Origin: an uncultured Allobosea sp.
Lineage (GTDB): Bacteria; Pseudomonadota; Alphaproteobacteria; Rhizobiales; Beijerinckiaceae
Direction: 5' to 3'
DNA: 64,000 nucleotides
Assembly: GCF_945956895.1 (NCBI RefSeq)
Contig: NZ_CAMFJF010000011.1
Span: 56,078 to 120,077 of the forward strand
Part shown: positions 25,110-36,477 of the stretch, in pieces
Position numbering within the stretch: position 1 is the stretch's first letter
Layout: each line of letters opens with the position of its first letter
Made by a program: the position numbers and the translations under genes
Notes under the pieces: generated by a model
What the model saw: only the letters and a program-made list of their open reading frames with translations
Database searches by the model: none
Told to the model about the DNA's origin: nothing

Positions 25110-26003
25110 ATGACGGATATGTCGGGGACCGCGTTCGAGGCCAACCGGTCCTACCTGACCCGCCTCGCCTACCGCATGCTCGGCTCGCTCAGCGATGCCG
25201 AGGATGTGGTGCAGGACGCATGGCTGCGTTGGCATGACTCCGCGCCGGAGGCGATCGCGAACCCGCGCGCCTGGCTCGGGCGCGTGGTGACGCGGCTCTG
25301 CCTCGACCTGATGAAGTCGGCGCGGCGCAAGCGCGAGACCTATGTCGGCGGATGGCTGCCCGAGCCCCTGATCGAGACGATCGGCGCCGCTCCGAGCGCC
25401 GACGAAGCGATCGACGTGCCCTACGCGCTCCAGCTTGCGCTGGAACGGCTCTCCCCGCTGGAGCGCGCGGCCTTCCTGCTGCACGATGTCTTCGACCTGC
25501 CCTTCTCCGAGATCGCCGACACGCTCGGACGCAGCGAGGCCGCCTGCCGGCAGCTCGTCTCGCGGGCGCGCCGCCACGCCCGCGAGGAGGACGGCCCGCG
25601 CCACCCGCTCTCGCCCGACGACGCCCGGCGCTATGCGAAAGCCTTCTTCGAAGCCGCTCACAGCACCGATGCCACGATCCTGAAGAGCATGCTCGCCCAT
25701 GATGCGATCCTGCGCGCCGATGGCGGCGGCAAGGTCAATTCGGTGCTCAATCCGATCCTTGGCAGCGACAAGATCGGCCGCTTCTTCGAAGGCATCGGTC
25801 GCCATGTCGAACGGGAGGCTCGTGCGACGACGCGCTATGAATTCGTGATGATCAACGGCCTGCCCGGTTATGTCAGCCTGGAGCGCGGCGAAACGGTCCA
25901 GGCGATGGCGCTCGATATCCGCGACGGGGCGGTGGCCGCGATCTACATCATCCGCAACCCCGACAAGCTCGGCCATGTCCGCCGGTTGCTGACGGACGCC
26001 TAG
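25110..26003 (+). CDS. ECF41-group RNA polymerase sigma factor
   Basis: 297 residues. Sigma region 2 at about 12-75 (Asp-Val-Val-Gln-Asp-Ala-Trp-Leu-Arg), region 4 near 105-160, joined by a linker containing Trp82-Leu-Pro-Glu-Pro. A SnoaL-like C-terminal domain carries Asp204-Gly-Gly-Gly-Lys and Asn283-Pro-Asp-Lys-Leu. These three motifs define the ECF41 group, where the C-terminal domain tunes activity in place of an anti-sigma factor. No anti-sigma gene is adjacent. Operon partner is the upstream AhpD-like gene, behind an ECF41 promoter. Confidence 0.95.
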   Translation: MTDMSGTAFEANRSYLTRLAYRMLGSLSDAEDVVQDAWLRWHDSAPEAIANPRAWLGRVVTRLCLDLMKSARRKRETYVGGWLPEPLIETIGAAPSADEAIDVPYALQLALERLSPLERAAFLLHDVFDLPFSEIADTLGRSEAACRQLVSRARRHAREEDGPRHPLSPDDARRYAKAFFEAAHSTDATILKSMLAHDAILRADGGGKVNSVLNPILGSDKIGRFFEGIGRHVEREARATTRYEFVMINGLPGYVSLERGETVQAMALDIRDGAVAAIYIIRNPDKLGHVRRLLTDA

Positions 26004-26041
26004 GCCGCGACGACCATTGCCAAGTCTTTCCTAGCTCGCCC

Positions 26042-26089
26042 CCTTGTCATTCCGGGGCTTCGTGCAGGCGCGAACCCGGAATGACAAGG
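26042..26089. terminator. Hairpin between convergent genes (short family A element)
   Basis: CCTTGTCATTCCGGG and CCCGGAATGACAAGG form a perfect 15-bp stem around an 18-nt loop, between the ends of the sigma gene and azlD. No T-run, but position and stem suit a bidirectional terminator. GTCATTCCGGG matches the outer arm of family A copy 5. Confidence 0.65.
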
Positions 26090-26095
26090 AGGCGC

Positions 26096-26455
26096 CTAGC
26101 CCGCGAACAGCCAGACGCCGCCGATCAGGACTGCCTCGCCCGCCAGCACGGCGAGCATCATCCGGCGCTTGTCGAAAAGCATCACGGCGGCTGCTGCCGC
26201 CAGCGCCGCCACCCGCACCCACGCCGGAGCTGCGGCCAGAACACCAGGCGGCGAAACCATCAGCTTGGCGACGATTCCCGCGAGCAGCGCGGTCGCGACC
26301 GCCCTCACCCATTCGAGCAGCGGCGAATCGTTGGAGAGGCCGCGCGAGAAGCCGACCGCGAGCCAGCGCCAGATCTCCGTCGGCAGCACGGCGAAGAGCA
26401 TCAGCGCGAGATAGGGCCAGAGCGGCCCGTCGAGCATGGCGATCGGCTGGGTCAT
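26096..26455 (-). CDS. azlD: AzlD-type amino-acid exporter subunit
   Basis: 119 residues, four hydrophobic segments, standard AzlD length and layout. The start overlaps the stop of azlC (ATGA). With AzlC it forms a branched-chain amino-acid exporter (homologues: AzlCD, YgaZH/BrnFE). Confidence 0.9.
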   Translation of the reverse strand: MTQPIAMLDGPLWPYLALMLFAVLPTEIWRWLAVGFSRGLSNDSPLLEWVRAVATALLAGIVAKLMVSPPGVLAAAPAWVRVAALAAAAAVMLFDKRRMMLAVLAGEAVLIGGVWLFAG

Positions 26456-27174
26456 GCCGGCCTCCGCTTCCGTCCGATAAGAAAGGCAGCGGTTCCTGCG
26501 ACTAGGCCGGCAACGATCAGGTCGAAGCCCCCGCCGATGAAGCGTTCGCAGATCGGTGCCAGCGCAAGCCCGAGCAGGAGCGCCGCCACGTCGCCGCGAT
26601 GGCGCAGGCCCGCCATCAGAGAGACCAGAAAGAACATCGGCGTGAGGCAGAGCAGCCCCGCAGCGAAGGGAACCGGTAGCGCGCCGAGCAGGTAATAGCC
26701 TGCGAAGGTGCCGATCGAGCTCACCACCATGCAGGTATTGGCGAAGCCGAGGAAATAGGCAACGCGCTGATGCGGGGCGATGCCGGGCAGGCGCCGCAAG
26801 CCCTCGCTCCAGGCAGTGACGGCGACGTAATGCGCCAGCAGGAGCTGCTGCCAGATGCTCTGGCCGGGCCGGCGCAGCAGCGGCAGGATCGCCATCGTCA
26901 TCGGCAGGAAGCGCAGCGAGGCGAAGGCGATCGCGATCACGATCGCGCTCCAGGCGGCGCCGGCGGCGATCGAGGCGAAGAACAGCACCTGTGAGGGACC
27001 GGCCCAGACCAGGATCGTCGAGAGCACGGCGACATCGACGGGATAGCCGACGTCGCGGGCGAGCGAGCCAATGCCGATCAGGCCGAAGCCGACGATCCAG
27101 GCCGGCAGCATCAGCGCATCGCGCATGCCGGCCAGCGCGACGCGCTGCCAGCTCCAGTCGGCGGATACGCTCAT
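26452..27174 (-). CDS. azlC: AzlC-type branched-chain amino-acid exporter subunit
   Basis: 240 residues. N-terminal part has Gly-Met-Arg-Asp-Ala near residue 16 and a Gly-Pro-Ser-Gln motif near 59-62, typical of AzlC. Six to seven membrane segments. Large subunit of the exporter with AzlD. First gene of the two-gene operon. Confidence 0.92.
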   Translation of the reverse strand: MSVSADWSWQRVALAGMRDALMLPAWIVGFGLIGIGSLARDVGYPVDVAVLSTILVWAGPSQVLFFASIAAGAAWSAIVIAIAFASLRFLPMTMAILPLLRRPGQSIWQQLLLAHYVAVTAWSEGLRRLPGIAPHQRVAYFLGFANTCMVVSSIGTFAGYYLLGALPVPFAAGLLCLTPMFFLVSLMAGLRHRGDVAALLLGLALAPICERFIGGGFDLIVAGLVAGTAAFLIGRKRRPA

Positions 27175-27378
27175 GAGGTCATCGCTGCGGGATGGCTCGA
27201 CTCAGGTAGCGGCTCGGAAGAGCGAGCCGATCCCTCTATCGTTCATGCACGCGACGCTTGCATAGGCGCCGGCAAGCCGGTCCGCCCTGCGGCTGATGCA
27301 GGGACTGTGCCACAACAACAGACCCGGAACAGCCGCCAGAGCACCCCACCTCTGGTGAATTTACGCGGAACCGCGCGA

Positions 27379-27479
27379 GTCATCCCGGGCTTGACCCGGG
27401 ATCCATTCCGGAGCGCTTCTGGCCAAGGTTCAGGCATGGATCCCGGATCGGCGCCGCTTCGCGGCTTGTCCGGGATGAC
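27379..27479. repeat. Family A inverted repeat, copy 3
   Basis: GTCATCCCGGGCTTGACCCGGGATCC at the left and GGATCCCGG ... TGTCCGGGATGAC at the right, an imperfect long hairpin. It occupies the middle of the 356-nt gap between azlC and the ClpA operon end; the rest of that gap (27175-27378) shows no gene, only the probable azlC promoter region. Confidence 0.75.
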
Positions 27480-27530
27480 CCGCGTTTTCATGAGAACGCG
27501 ACAGGCCCGCGATCCGGCCAGCGCCGCCGG

Positions 27531-27830
27531 TCAGCCCTTGCTGCCCTTCATCGCGATGGCGATGAGTTCGTTGGCGAAGTCGATCAGTTCTTTGGGGATG
27601 CCGCCGACAGCCTGCACGCCCAGATAGATCAGGTAGATAAAGGCCGGCACCAGGATCCAGCCCAGCACTTCCTCGAAGATCTTGCGGCGGCGACGCCGCC
27701 GGTCCCGCTTCTCGAACCAGCCGAGCTTTTCCTTCTTCGGCCGCGCCGGCGCTGCGGGCGCCGCCGGGGCCTCCTGAAGCACCTCGCCGCTATCGGCGGC
27801 GAGGCTTGCGGTCTTGCGCTTGAACAACAC
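27531..27830 (-). CDS. Small membrane protein downstream of clpA
   Basis: 99 residues. A Pro/Ala-rich segment (22-32) and a strongly basic segment with six consecutive Arg near 45-50 precede one hydrophobic helix at about 55-80. The basic part should stay in the cytoplasm. It begins 4 nt after clpA, so it is the third gene of the clpS-clpA operon. Family not recognised; a membrane-associated protein of unknown role. Confidence 0.75.
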   Translation of the reverse strand: MLFKRKTASLAADSGEVLQEAPAAPAAPARPKKEKLGWFEKRDRRRRRRKIFEEVLGWILVPAFIYLIYLGVQAVGGIPKELIDFANELIAIAMKGSKG

Positions 27831-27834
27831 GTTC

Positions 27835-30360
27835 TCAGGCCTTCGTCAGCGGAACCTTCGGCACGGTGCGGACGCCCTTGGCCGAGGCCTTCGGCGCGCC
27901 ACCTGTCCCATCGGGAGTTCCGCCACCTTTAGGCCCCCGCCGCGGCGGAGTCTTGCTCGTTTTTCCGGCAGTCGCAGCTTTCGCACGCGGCTTCGGCACC
28001 CGCTTGGCGGTTGCCGCCTCGACATCCTTCTCCGGCTTGGGCTTGGCCGGCCCGTCCGGAAATTCGAGGCCGAGCACCTTGATGCCGGTCTCGGACTGGA
28101 CGACGACGACCTTGACCGCCCCACCGTTCTTGAGGCGCCCGAACAGCACCTCGTCGGCGAGCGGGGTCTTGATCGTCTGCTGGATCAGGCGGGCCATCGG
28201 GCGTGCGCCCATCGCCTCGTCATAGCCGTTATCGACCAGCCACTCGCGCGCCTCGTCCGAAAGCTCGATCGTAACGTTGCGGTCGGCGAGTTGCGCCTCG
28301 AGCTGGAGCACGAACTTGTCGACGACGCGGGCGACCACCGTCTTCGGCAGGTGGCCGAAGGAGATGACCGAGTCGAGCCGGTTGCGGAATTCCGGCGCGA
28401 ACAGCTTGTTGATCGCCTCGGTGTCGTCGCCCTCGCGCTTGGTCCGGGTGAAACCATAGGCGTTGCGGGCCATGTCGGCGGCGCCGGCATTGGTCGTCAT
28501 GATCAGGATGACGTTCCTGAAATCGACCTGCTTGCCGTTATTGTCGGTCAGCTTGCCGTGGTCCATCACCTGCAGGAGGATGTTGAACAGGTCGGGATGG
28601 GCCTTCTCGATCTCGTCGAGCAGCAGCACGCTGTGCGGATGCTGGTCGATCTGGTCGGTCAGCAGCCCGCCCTGGTCGAAGCCGACATAGCCCGGAGGCG
28701 CGCCGATCAACCGCGAGACGGTGTGGCGCTCCATATATTCCGACATGTCGAAGCGGATCAGCTCGACGCCGAGCGAGGAGGCGAGCTGGCGCGCGACCTC
28801 GGTCTTGCCGACGCCGGTCGGGCCGGCGAAGAGATAGCAGCCGATCGGCTTCTCGCCGTCGCGCAGGCCGGCGCGGGCAAGCTTGATCGAGGAGGACAGG
28901 GCCTCGATCGCCTTCTCCTGGCCATAGACCGTGCGCTTCAGCGTCGTCTCGAGATTGCGCAGCACCTCGGCATCGTCCTTGGAGACGGTCTTGGCCGGGA
29001 TGCGCGCCATGGTCGCGATCGCCGCCTCGATCTCCTTGACGCCGATCGTCTTCTTGCGCTTCGACTCGACCACCAGCATCTGCGAGGCGCCGGTCTCGTC
29101 GATGACGTCGATCGCCTTGTCCGGCAGCTTGCGGTCATGGATGTAGCGGGCCGAGAGCTCCACCGCCGCCTTGATGGCGTCGTTGGTGTAGCGCAGCTTG
29201 TGGAACTCCTCGAAATAGGGCTTCAGCCCCTTCAGGATCTCGATCGTGTCCGGCACCGACGGCTCGTTGACGTCGATCTTCTGGAAGCGGCGCACCAGCG
29301 CCCGGTCCTTCTCGAAATACTGGCGGTATTCCTTGTAGGTGGTCGAGCCGATGCAGCGCAGCGAGCCCGAGGCCAGCGCCGGCTTGAGCAGGTTGGAGGC
29401 ATCCATCGCACCGCCCGAGGTCGCACCGGCGCCGATCACCGTGTGGATCTCGTCGATGAACATGATCGCCTTCGGGTGCTGCTCGATCTCCTTCATCACC
29501 TGCTTGAGGCGCTCTTCGAAATCGCCGCGATAGCGCGTGCCGGCGAGCAGCGTGCCCATGTCGAGCGAGAAGACGGTCGCGTCCTCCAGCACCTCGGGCA
29601 CCTCGCCGCGCGTGATCTTGAGGGCGAGGCCCTCCGCGATCGCGGTCTTGCCGACGCCGGGGTCGCCGACCAGCAGCGGGTTGTTCTTCTGGCGGCGGCA
29701 CAGGATCTGGATCGTGCGCTGCACCTCGGCCTCGCGGCCGATCAGCGGATCGATGCGTCCGTCCCTCGCCTTGCGGTTGAGGTTGACGCAGTAAGCGTCG
29801 AGCGCGCTTTCCTTTTTCTTCTTGTCCTTGTCTTCGCTCTGGCCCTGCTCGGAGCGCTGCTCGCGCTGCGGCTCGCCCTCCTCCTCGGCGCCGCGGACAG
29901 GCCGGCTCTCGCTCGCGCCGGGGCGCTTGGCGATGCCGTGGCTGATATAGTTGACCGCGTCGTAGCGCGTCATGTCCTGCTCCTGCAGGAAGTACGCGGC
30001 GTGACTCTCGCGCTCGGCGAACATCGCGACGAGCACGTTGGCGCCGGTCACCTCCTCGCGGCCCGAGGACTGAACGTGGATCACCGCACGCTGGATGACG
30101 CGCTGGAAGCCGGCGGTCGGCTTCGAATCGTCACGCCCGTCGGTGACCAGATTGGTCAATTCCGCGTCGATATAATCGACGAGATTGCGCCTGAGCAGGT
30201 CGAGATCGACGCTGCAGGCGCGCATCACCGCGGCCGCGTCCTGGTCGTCGACCAGCGCGAGCAGGAGGTGTTCGAGGGTGGCGTATTCGTGACGGCGCTC
30301 ATTGGCCAGAGCCAGAGCCCGGTGAAGCGCCTGTTCGAGACTGCGCGAGAAACTCGGCAA
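27835..30360 (-). CDS. clpA: ATP-dependent Clp protease ATP-binding subunit ClpA
   Basis: 841 residues, about 80 more than E. coli ClpA. N-domain 1-145, acidic/charged linker 150-185, AAA1 with Walker A at 232-239 (Gly-Asp-Pro-Gly-Val-Gly-Lys-Thr), AAA2 with Gly-Pro-Thr-Gly-Val-Gly-Lys-Thr near 510. The extra length is a Lys/Pro/Ala-rich low-complexity tail from about residue 765. Unfolds substrates, including N-end-rule proteins brought by ClpS, for ClpP. Follows clpS by 45 nt. Confidence 0.96.
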   Translation of the reverse strand: MPSFSRSLEQALHRALALANERRHEYATLEHLLLALVDDQDAAAVMRACSVDLDLLRRNLVDYIDAELTNLVTDGRDDSKPTAGFQRVIQRAVIHVQSSGREEVTGANVLVAMFAERESHAAYFLQEQDMTRYDAVNYISHGIAKRPGASESRPVRGAEEEGEPQREQRSEQGQSEDKDKKKKESALDAYCVNLNRKARDGRIDPLIGREAEVQRTIQILCRRQKNNPLLVGDPGVGKTAIAEGLALKITRGEVPEVLEDATVFSLDMGTLLAGTRYRGDFEERLKQVMKEIEQHPKAIMFIDEIHTVIGAGATSGGAMDASNLLKPALASGSLRCIGSTTYKEYRQYFEKDRALVRRFQKIDVNEPSVPDTIEILKGLKPYFEEFHKLRYTNDAIKAAVELSARYIHDRKLPDKAIDVIDETGASQMLVVESKRKKTIGVKEIEAAIATMARIPAKTVSKDDAEVLRNLETTLKRTVYGQEKAIEALSSSIKLARAGLRDGEKPIGCYLFAGPTGVGKTEVARQLASSLGVELIRFDMSEYMERHTVSRLIGAPPGYVGFDQGGLLTDQIDQHPHSVLLLDEIEKAHPDLFNILLQVMDHGKLTDNNGKQVDFRNVILIMTTNAGAADMARNAYGFTRTKREGDDTEAINKLFAPEFRNRLDSVISFGHLPKTVVARVVDKFVLQLEAQLADRNVTIELSDEAREWLVDNGYDEAMGARPMARLIQQTIKTPLADEVLFGRLKNGGAVKVVVVQSETGIKVLGLEFPDGPAKPKPEKDVEAATAKRVPKPRAKAATAGKTSKTPPRRGPKGGGTPDGTGGAPKASAKGVRTVPKVPLTKA

Positions 30361-30405
30361 GGGGCGCGCTCCTATCTGTTTCAGGTACGTGTAATCAACC
30401 GAAGG

Positions 30406-30750
30406 CTACTTCTTCTCCATCACGCATTGCAGCGGATGCATGTGCTTGCGCGCCAGATCCATGACGAGCGTAACCTTGGTCTCGGCGACTTCGTAGGTAA
30501 AGACGCCGCATTCGCCGACGCCGTTCTGATGCACATGCATCATGATCTGCGTGGCTTCGGCGCGGTCTTTGTTGAAGAACCGCTCCAGAACGTGAACGAC
30601 GAACTCCATTGGCGTGTAGTCGTCGTTGAGCAGCAGGACACGATAGAGATTGGGCTTGCGCGTGCGGGTCCGCGTGAGGACGGCGGTGCCGCTGCCCTCG
30701 CGCCCGCCGCCGTCGCTCGGCGGCTGCGTGCGCTTGGGGCGGTCGGCCAT
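30406..30750 (-). CDS. clpS: ATP-dependent Clp protease adaptor ClpS
   Basis: 114 residues from the ATG at 30750 (an open frame continues to a GTG at 30840, without a clear ribosome site at either). Core ClpS fold with [16 protein letters not shown], the N-degron pocket, and the His-x-x-Gly-x-Gly-x-Cys-Gly-x-x-Thr segment. Binds the ClpA N-domain and delivers N-end-rule substrates. First gene of the operon. Confidence 0.93.
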   Translation of the reverse strand: MADRPKRTQPPSDGGGREGSGTAVLTRTRTRKPNLYRVLLLNDDYTPMEFVVHVLERFFNKDRAEATQIMMHVHQNGVGECGVFTYEVAETKVTLVMDLARKHMHPLQCVMEKK

Positions 30751-31020
30751 GACCAGCCCGTCGCTGGCGCGCACCAGCCGCCCGGCCTGCATTGCTCTGC
30801 CTTGGCCTGACTGCATCATTCCCGTCCGCGCCGTATCCACATCCGATCCCGCATCGACAACCGAGATAGTGCTTCGCTCGCGAATTTACAGACCTCGCTC
30901 CCGCTTCGCCAGCCCGTTCGCAGCGAGCATGGCCGATCCGCTCTCCGCAGGGCAGTCCTGACTTGACCCGGCAAGGTTACCGGACATAAGCCCGGCGGCC
31001 CGCTGGACAAGGACGCCGCC

Positions 31021-31893
31021 ATGACTCCCAACGCCATCGTGACCATCGGCGAGGATCTCGCCCGCCCCGTGCGCTTCGGGAATGCGCTACCGCTCGCCCT
31101 GATCGCGGGTCCCTGCCAGATGGAAAGCCGCAACCATGCGCTCGAGTGCGCGCTGGCGCTCAAGGAGATCGCGGCGGAACTCGATATCGGCCTCGTCTTC
31201 AAGGCCTCATTCGACAAGGCCAACCGCACCAGCGTCAAGGGCGCCCGCGGCATGGGGATGAAGGCCGGCCTGCCCGTCTATGCTGAAATCCGCGAGCGCA
31301 CCGGCCTGCCGGTCCTGACCGACGTGCACGAGGTCGACCAATGCGCGCCAGTGGCCGAGGTCGTCGACATCCTCCAGATCCCGGCCTTCCTCTGCCGTCA
31401 GACCGACCTGCTCGTCGCCGCTGCGAAGACCGGCCGCGTCGTCAACGTCAAGAAGGGCCAGTTCCTCGCGCCCTGGGACATGGTCAATGTCGCCGCCAAG
31501 GTGACCGAGAGCGGCAACCCGAACGTGATGCTCACCGAGCGCGGTGCCTCCTTCGGCTACAATACGCTGGTCTCCGACATGCGCGCCTTGCCGACGATGG
31601 CCGAGATCGGCGCGCCCGTGATCTTCGACGCCACCCATTCGGTGCAGCAGCCCGGCGGCAAGGGCGCCTCGACCGGCGGCCAGCGTGAATTCGTGCCGGT
31701 CCTGTCGCGTGCGGCGGTCGCCGTCGGCGTCGCCGGCCTGTTCATCGAGACCCATCCCGACCCGGACAAGGCACCGTCGGACGGCCCCAACATGGTCCCG
31801 CTCGGCGAGTTCAAGGGCCTGATCGCCGAATTGCAGCGCTTCGACCGCCTCGCCAAGTCGCGGACCGCCCCGACGGCGGTCGCCTATGTCTGA
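31021..31893 (+). CDS. kdsA: 3-deoxy-8-phosphooctulonate synthase KdsA
   Basis: 290 residues. Condenses phosphoenolpyruvate and arabinose-5-phosphate to KDO-8-phosphate for lipopolysaccharide. Conserved blocks: Ile-Ala-Gly-Pro-Cys near 28-32, [12 protein letters not shown] near 60-71, [13 protein letters not shown], and [10 protein letters not shown]. The Cys of the Gly-Pro-Cys motif is compatible with a metal-dependent form. Overlaps the MFS gene by 8 nt. Confidence 0.96.
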   Translation: MTPNAIVTIGEDLARPVRFGNALPLALIAGPCQMESRNHALECALALKEIAAELDIGLVFKASFDKANRTSVKGARGMGMKAGLPVYAEIRERTGLPVLTDVHEVDQCAPVAEVVDILQIPAFLCRQTDLLVAAAKTGRVVNVKKGQFLAPWDMVNVAAKVTESGNPNVMLTERGASFGYNTLVSDMRALPTMAEIGAPVIFDATHSVQQPGGKGASTGGQREFVPVLSRAAVAVGVAGLFIETHPDPDKAPSDGPNMVPLGEFKGLIAELQRFDRLAKSRTAPTAVAYV

Positions 31894-33109
31894 ACCTGCG
31901 TCGCTGAAGGAACCATCGGCGACATCGCTCAGAACGCTCGTTCTCGTCCTCGGGGCCTGCGGTTTTGCCTCGACCTTCACCATGCGGCTCATCGATCCGC
32001 TGGTTCCGACGCTCGCAGTTCATTTCGGACGGTCGATCGCGCAGGTCGCGGTGATGGCGACGGCGTTCTCCTTCTCATACGCCTTCGGGCAGCCGATCCT
32101 CGGCCCCATCGCCGACGCGGTCGGCAAGATCCGCACGATCGGCACCTGCCTCGCCCTTCTGACCCTGCTGTCGATCGCCTGCTCTTTCGCGCCGAATTTC
32201 GAGGCATTGCTCGCGCTGCGTGCTGCAAGCGGCATCGTCGCCGGCGGAATCATCCCGATCGCGATGGCGGCGATCGGCGATCGCGCGACCATGGCGCAGC
32301 GCCAGATCACGCTCGGCCGCTTCACCGTCATCATGATCTTCGGCCAGATGGCTGGCGCCGCCTGTTCCGGCGTGATCGCCGAATATGTCGGCTGGCGGGG
32401 CGTCTTCCTGATGGCAGGCGGCATTGCCGCGCTCGCCTTCCTGATGCTGACCCTGACGATGCGCCCCCGCGCCAACGCGGTGCGCCGCCGTCCGACCCTG
32501 GGGGGAGCGATCGCAAGTTACGCGGCCGTCTTCTCGAACCCGCGCTCAAAGCTCCTTTATGCCCTCGTGATCACCGAGGGCAGCCTGATTTTCGGCATGC
32601 CTCCCTTCGTCGCCGCAATCCTGCAGGAACGGGCCGGCGTCGGCCCGTCGCTCGCCGGGCTGGTCATCGCGGGAACGGGCATCGGCGGGCTGATCTACGG
32701 TCTCTCGACCCGTATCCTGGTCGATCGGATCGGTCCCGCCCGCATGCCGGTCGTCGGCGGCGTCTTGATGGCGGTCGGCTATGGGCTGTTTGCGCTGCCG
32801 TTCCTGCCGTGGTGGAGCGCCGTGCCGTTCTTCGTTGTCAACGGCTTCGGCTTCTTCCTGATGCACGGCACGTTCCAGGCACAGGCCACCGAGTTGGCGC
32901 CCGGCGCTCGCGGCTCAGCAGTCTCGCTGTTCGCCTGCTCGCTTTTCGCCGGCCATGCGCTCGGCCCCGTGCTGATGGGCACCGCGCTCGCCCTGCTCGG
33001 CACGACCGGCGCCATCACCCTCTTCGCCGTCGGGATCGGATTGCTCGGCTTTGCCGCGCCGCGCATCCTGCCGATGCTCGGCGCGGCTGAATCTCACCGC
33101 CCGCGATAA
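31886..33109 (+). CDS. MFS transporter
   Basis: 407 residues, about 12 transmembrane segments. The loop after segment 2 contains Gly-Pro-Ile-Ala-Asp-Ala-Val-Gly-Lys near 75, an MFS motif A variant, and the sixth helix resembles drug/sugar efflux members. The start lies inside the end of kdsA, so the two are coupled. Substrate unknown. Ends 16 nt inside the convergent queF gene. Confidence 0.9.
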   Translation: MSEPASLKEPSATSLRTLVLVLGACGFASTFTMRLIDPLVPTLAVHFGRSIAQVAVMATAFSFSYAFGQPILGPIADAVGKIRTIGTCLALLTLLSIACSFAPNFEALLALRAASGIVAGGIIPIAMAAIGDRATMAQRQITLGRFTVIMIFGQMAGAACSGVIAEYVGWRGVFLMAGGIAALAFLMLTLTMRPRANAVRRRPTLGGAIASYAAVFSNPRSKLLYALVITEGSLIFGMPPFVAAILQERAGVGPSLAGLVIAGTGIGGLIYGLSTRILVDRIGPARMPVVGGVLMAVGYGLFALPFLPWWSAVPFFVVNGFGFFLMHGTFQAQATELAPGARGSAVSLFACSLFAGHALGPVLMGTALALLGTTGAITLFAVGIGLLGFAAPRILPMLGAAESHRPR

Positions 33110-33549
33110 GGCGCGACGCCCTGGTCCGGCAGCCAGAGGCCCTTCGGCGGCTCGCCCGTCTGCCAGAACACGTCGATCGGGATGCCGCCGCGCGGATACC
33201 AGTAGCCGCCGATGCGGAACCATTCCGGCTCCAGCAGATCGACCAGCGTCTTGCCGATCGAAACGGTGCAATCCTCGTGGAAGGCGCCGTGATTGCGGAA
33301 CGAGCCGAGATAGAGCTTCAACGACTTCGACTCCACCAGCCATTGCCCCGGCAGATAATCGATCACAAGGATGCCGAAATCGGGCTGGCCGGTAACCGGG
33401 CAGATCGAGGTGAATTCCGGGCAGGTGAAACGGGCGAGATAGTTCGTGCCGGCATGCGGATTGGGCACGCGGTCGAGCCGCGCCTCCTCCGGAGAGGCGG
33501 GCAAGGCGCTGCTTTGGCCGAGTTGCAAGGTCGAGGCGTCGATGGTCAT
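33094..33549 (-). CDS. queF: NADPH-dependent 7-cyano-7-deazaguanine reductase QueF
   Basis: 151 residues from the ATG at 33549; a longer frame lies in the AT-rich upstream region. Short (type I) QueF with nucleophile Cys50 (Glu-Phe-Thr-Ser-Ile-Cys-Pro) and catalytic Asp57, the Glu-Ser-Lys-Ser-Leu-Lys-Leu-Tyr NADPH motif near 74-81, and Phe-His-Glu near 91. Reduces preQ0 to preQ1 in queuosine synthesis; the next enzyme, Tgt, is encoded 5 kb away. Confidence 0.95.
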   Translation of the reverse strand: MTIDASTLQLGQSSALPASPEEARLDRVPNPHAGTNYLARFTCPEFTSICPVTGQPDFGILVIDYLPGQWLVESKSLKLYLGSFRNHGAFHEDCTVSIGKTLVDLLEPEWFRIGGYWYPRGGIPIDVFWQTGEPPKGLWLPDQGVAPYRGR

Positions 33550-33837
33550 GGGATGCTCCTGCATTTGCGGGCGTTCTAGAGCATCTCTGCCCGATCTGGG
33601 AACTATCGGAAGCGTCACCGTCATTTCCACCACGGCCTGCAAGCAAGGTCGACGGCCAGCGACCTGAAGCGAAGCAAAATCTCCCCGCAAGAAATTCATA
33701 TCAGAATAGATCAAATTTTATGAGAATAGAACCGGTGATTTTCTTAAATATCTCGTGAGTTTCCACACGCTTGTTTGCGTACTCGATCGGTACGGTCTAG
33801 ATCGAATTCACGAAATCAGAAGCCTAGATTCAACTAT

Positions 33838-34161
33838 ATGATCATTGCCGGCATATTATTTCTGGTAGGCTTGCTGATCGGCCTGTCCCACGGCTATCCG
33901 GCGATCATCCTGACAAGCGCCGCGGTCACGCTCACCGTCTTTCCGTTATGGATCGTCCGTGGCGAGTTCGGCTTGTTCGCCGTCCTGGTCTGGATTGGCT
34001 ATCTCTTCGCGCTGCAGGCCGGCTTCCTGCTCGGCAGCTATCTCGGCCTGCCCGATGAGACGACGAACCTACCAGAACCAGACCGGCCGCCCGGCGAACA
34101 GGCAAAGCCCCGTCCACCAGAGCACAGTGAGACCGGACCAGAACAGGACAGAGGTGAGTGA
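33838..34161 (+). CDS. Small membrane protein of unknown function
   Basis: 107 residues from the ATG at 33838. Three hydrophobic segments (about 1-18, 22-42, 48-73) and a Pro/Glu-rich C-terminal tail. No family recognised. The upstream region 33550-33837 is AT-richer than the genome average. Its 3' third overlaps a possible small gene on the other strand (34069-34194), so the tail may be non-conserved. Confidence 0.55.
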   Translation: MIIAGILFLVGLLIGLSHGYPAIILTSAAVTLTVFPLWIVRGEFGLFAVLVWIGYLFALQAGFLLGSYLGLPDETTNLPEPDRPPGEQAKPRPPEHSETGPEQDRGE

Positions 34162-34194
34162 AGGCCGGCGGCGGTTGGGCATGGTCTGGAACAT
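34069..34194 (-). CDS. Possible 41-residue membrane peptide
   Basis: Begins Met-Phe-Gln-Thr-Met-Pro-Asn-Arg-Arg-Arg and has one Trp-rich hydrophobic span (about residues 15-36) ending Pro-Val-Trp-Phe-Trp. Antisense to the tail of the 33838 gene. A basic N-terminus plus a single span is coherent for a small membrane protein, but no family is known to me and chance cannot be excluded. Confidence 0.35.
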   Translation of the reverse strand: MFQTMPNRRRPSLTSVLFWSGLTVLWWTGLCLFAGRPVWFW

Positions 34195-34321
34195 GATCGT
34201 TTCCCGATGGGACGAAGCGTCGAAACTGCGGGACAATCCGCAAGCCGCGCGCCATCGAACCGCCATCGCACCATCTCTCGCCTGCGGATTGAGGCTTTCC
34301 CCGCGGCAGGCTCTTGGCTAG

Positions 34322-35647
<1,326 letters not shown>

Positions 35648-35660
35648 TCGAAAGCCTCAA

Positions 35661-35686
35661 GCTGCCGCGCTCACCAGCGCGGCAGC
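35661..35686. terminator. GC hairpin between eno and the convergent gene
   Basis: GCTGCCGCGCT and AGCGCGGCAGC form a perfect 11-bp stem with a CACC loop. It starts 14 nt after the eno stop and contains the stop codon and last codons of the minus-strand gene. Suits a shared bidirectional terminator although no long T-run follows. Confidence 0.6.
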
Positions 35687-36306
35687 AGGCCGTTCGCCTG
35701 CGTCAGGGTCCAGGACCCGGCCGCCAGCATGCTTCCGGCCGCGCCGGACACCGCGTCGACCACCTTCATCGCCGGCGCGACGACGAACTGACTCAGGGAT
35801 GAATCGGCGCCCGCGCTGCCCGCTATTTCCGCAGCCTGCATCGGCTCCACCGTGGTCATCGCCGCCGGGGGCAGGATCACGAGCGGAGCGGCGGCCGCCT
35901 GCCCCTTCTTCTCGGAAAGCACCGCCAGACGGCGCGGCGGCAGCGCAACGTTACTGGTCGCGACGGCTGCCTTCGCCTGCGCCCCGAGCCGCGGCGGCGT
36001 CCAGTCCCCCTGCTCCGGCCATGCCAGCGACATCGGCATAACCAGCGCTGCCGGCGTGAGCGTGCGCCCAGCCGCGAGTTCGTCGTCACCGACCGGCCCG
36101 GCTTCCGCGAGACGATCGGCGATCTTGCCATCGCGCAGCAAGGTCAGGGTCGGCGGTTTGGCGCGATCAGGCGCCGCATCGGACATGAGGGTAGGCACCA
36201 TCACGAGCAGGGCCGTCGCCGTCGCGACGCCCAGCGAGAGCAGAAGATGGCTCCCCAACCGCGCCGCCATCGTGGCCGGCGCCGGAAAATCAGATTCTGT
36301 CGACAT
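35671..36306 (-). CDS. Hypothetical single-span membrane protein
   Basis: 211 residues from the ATG at 36306; the longer open frame runs into the DMT gene antisense and is rejected. One hydrophobic helix at about 18-40 near the N-terminus, then an Ala/Pro-rich chain expected in the periplasm, ending Leu-Pro-Arg-Trp. No family recognised. Convergent with eno, divergent from the DMT transporter. Confidence 0.6.
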   Translation of the reverse strand: MSTESDFPAPATMAARLGSHLLLSLGVATATALLVMVPTLMSDAAPDRAKPPTLTLLRDGKIADRLAEAGPVGDDELAAGRTLTPAALVMPMSLAWPEQGDWTPPRLGAQAKAAVATSNVALPPRRLAVLSEKKGQAAAAPLVILPPAAMTTVEPMQAAEIAGSAGADSSLSQFVVAPAMKVVDAVSGAAGSMLAAGSWTLTQANGLLPRW

Positions 36307-36477
36307 CTGCTTCGCTCCGTATCGCTGCGCCCCTTGCATGTTGCCGCGCAAGAAAGCCGTCGCGTCTGGGCGCCAGCAGGGCCGAAACGGGGCACAAATT
36401 GGATCTGCCGCCGCACGCGCGGGCGCCATGCGCGCCGGCCCGTAACCAGCCAGCCAGCCCGGCGCTAGAGAGGGGCA

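Noticed and set aside
27814..30810. A 998-codon open frame on the plus strand opposite clpA
   Set aside because: It is the antisense shadow of clpA and clpS; its translation is rich in Arg, His, Asp and Leu without any domain, as expected for high-GC antisense frames.
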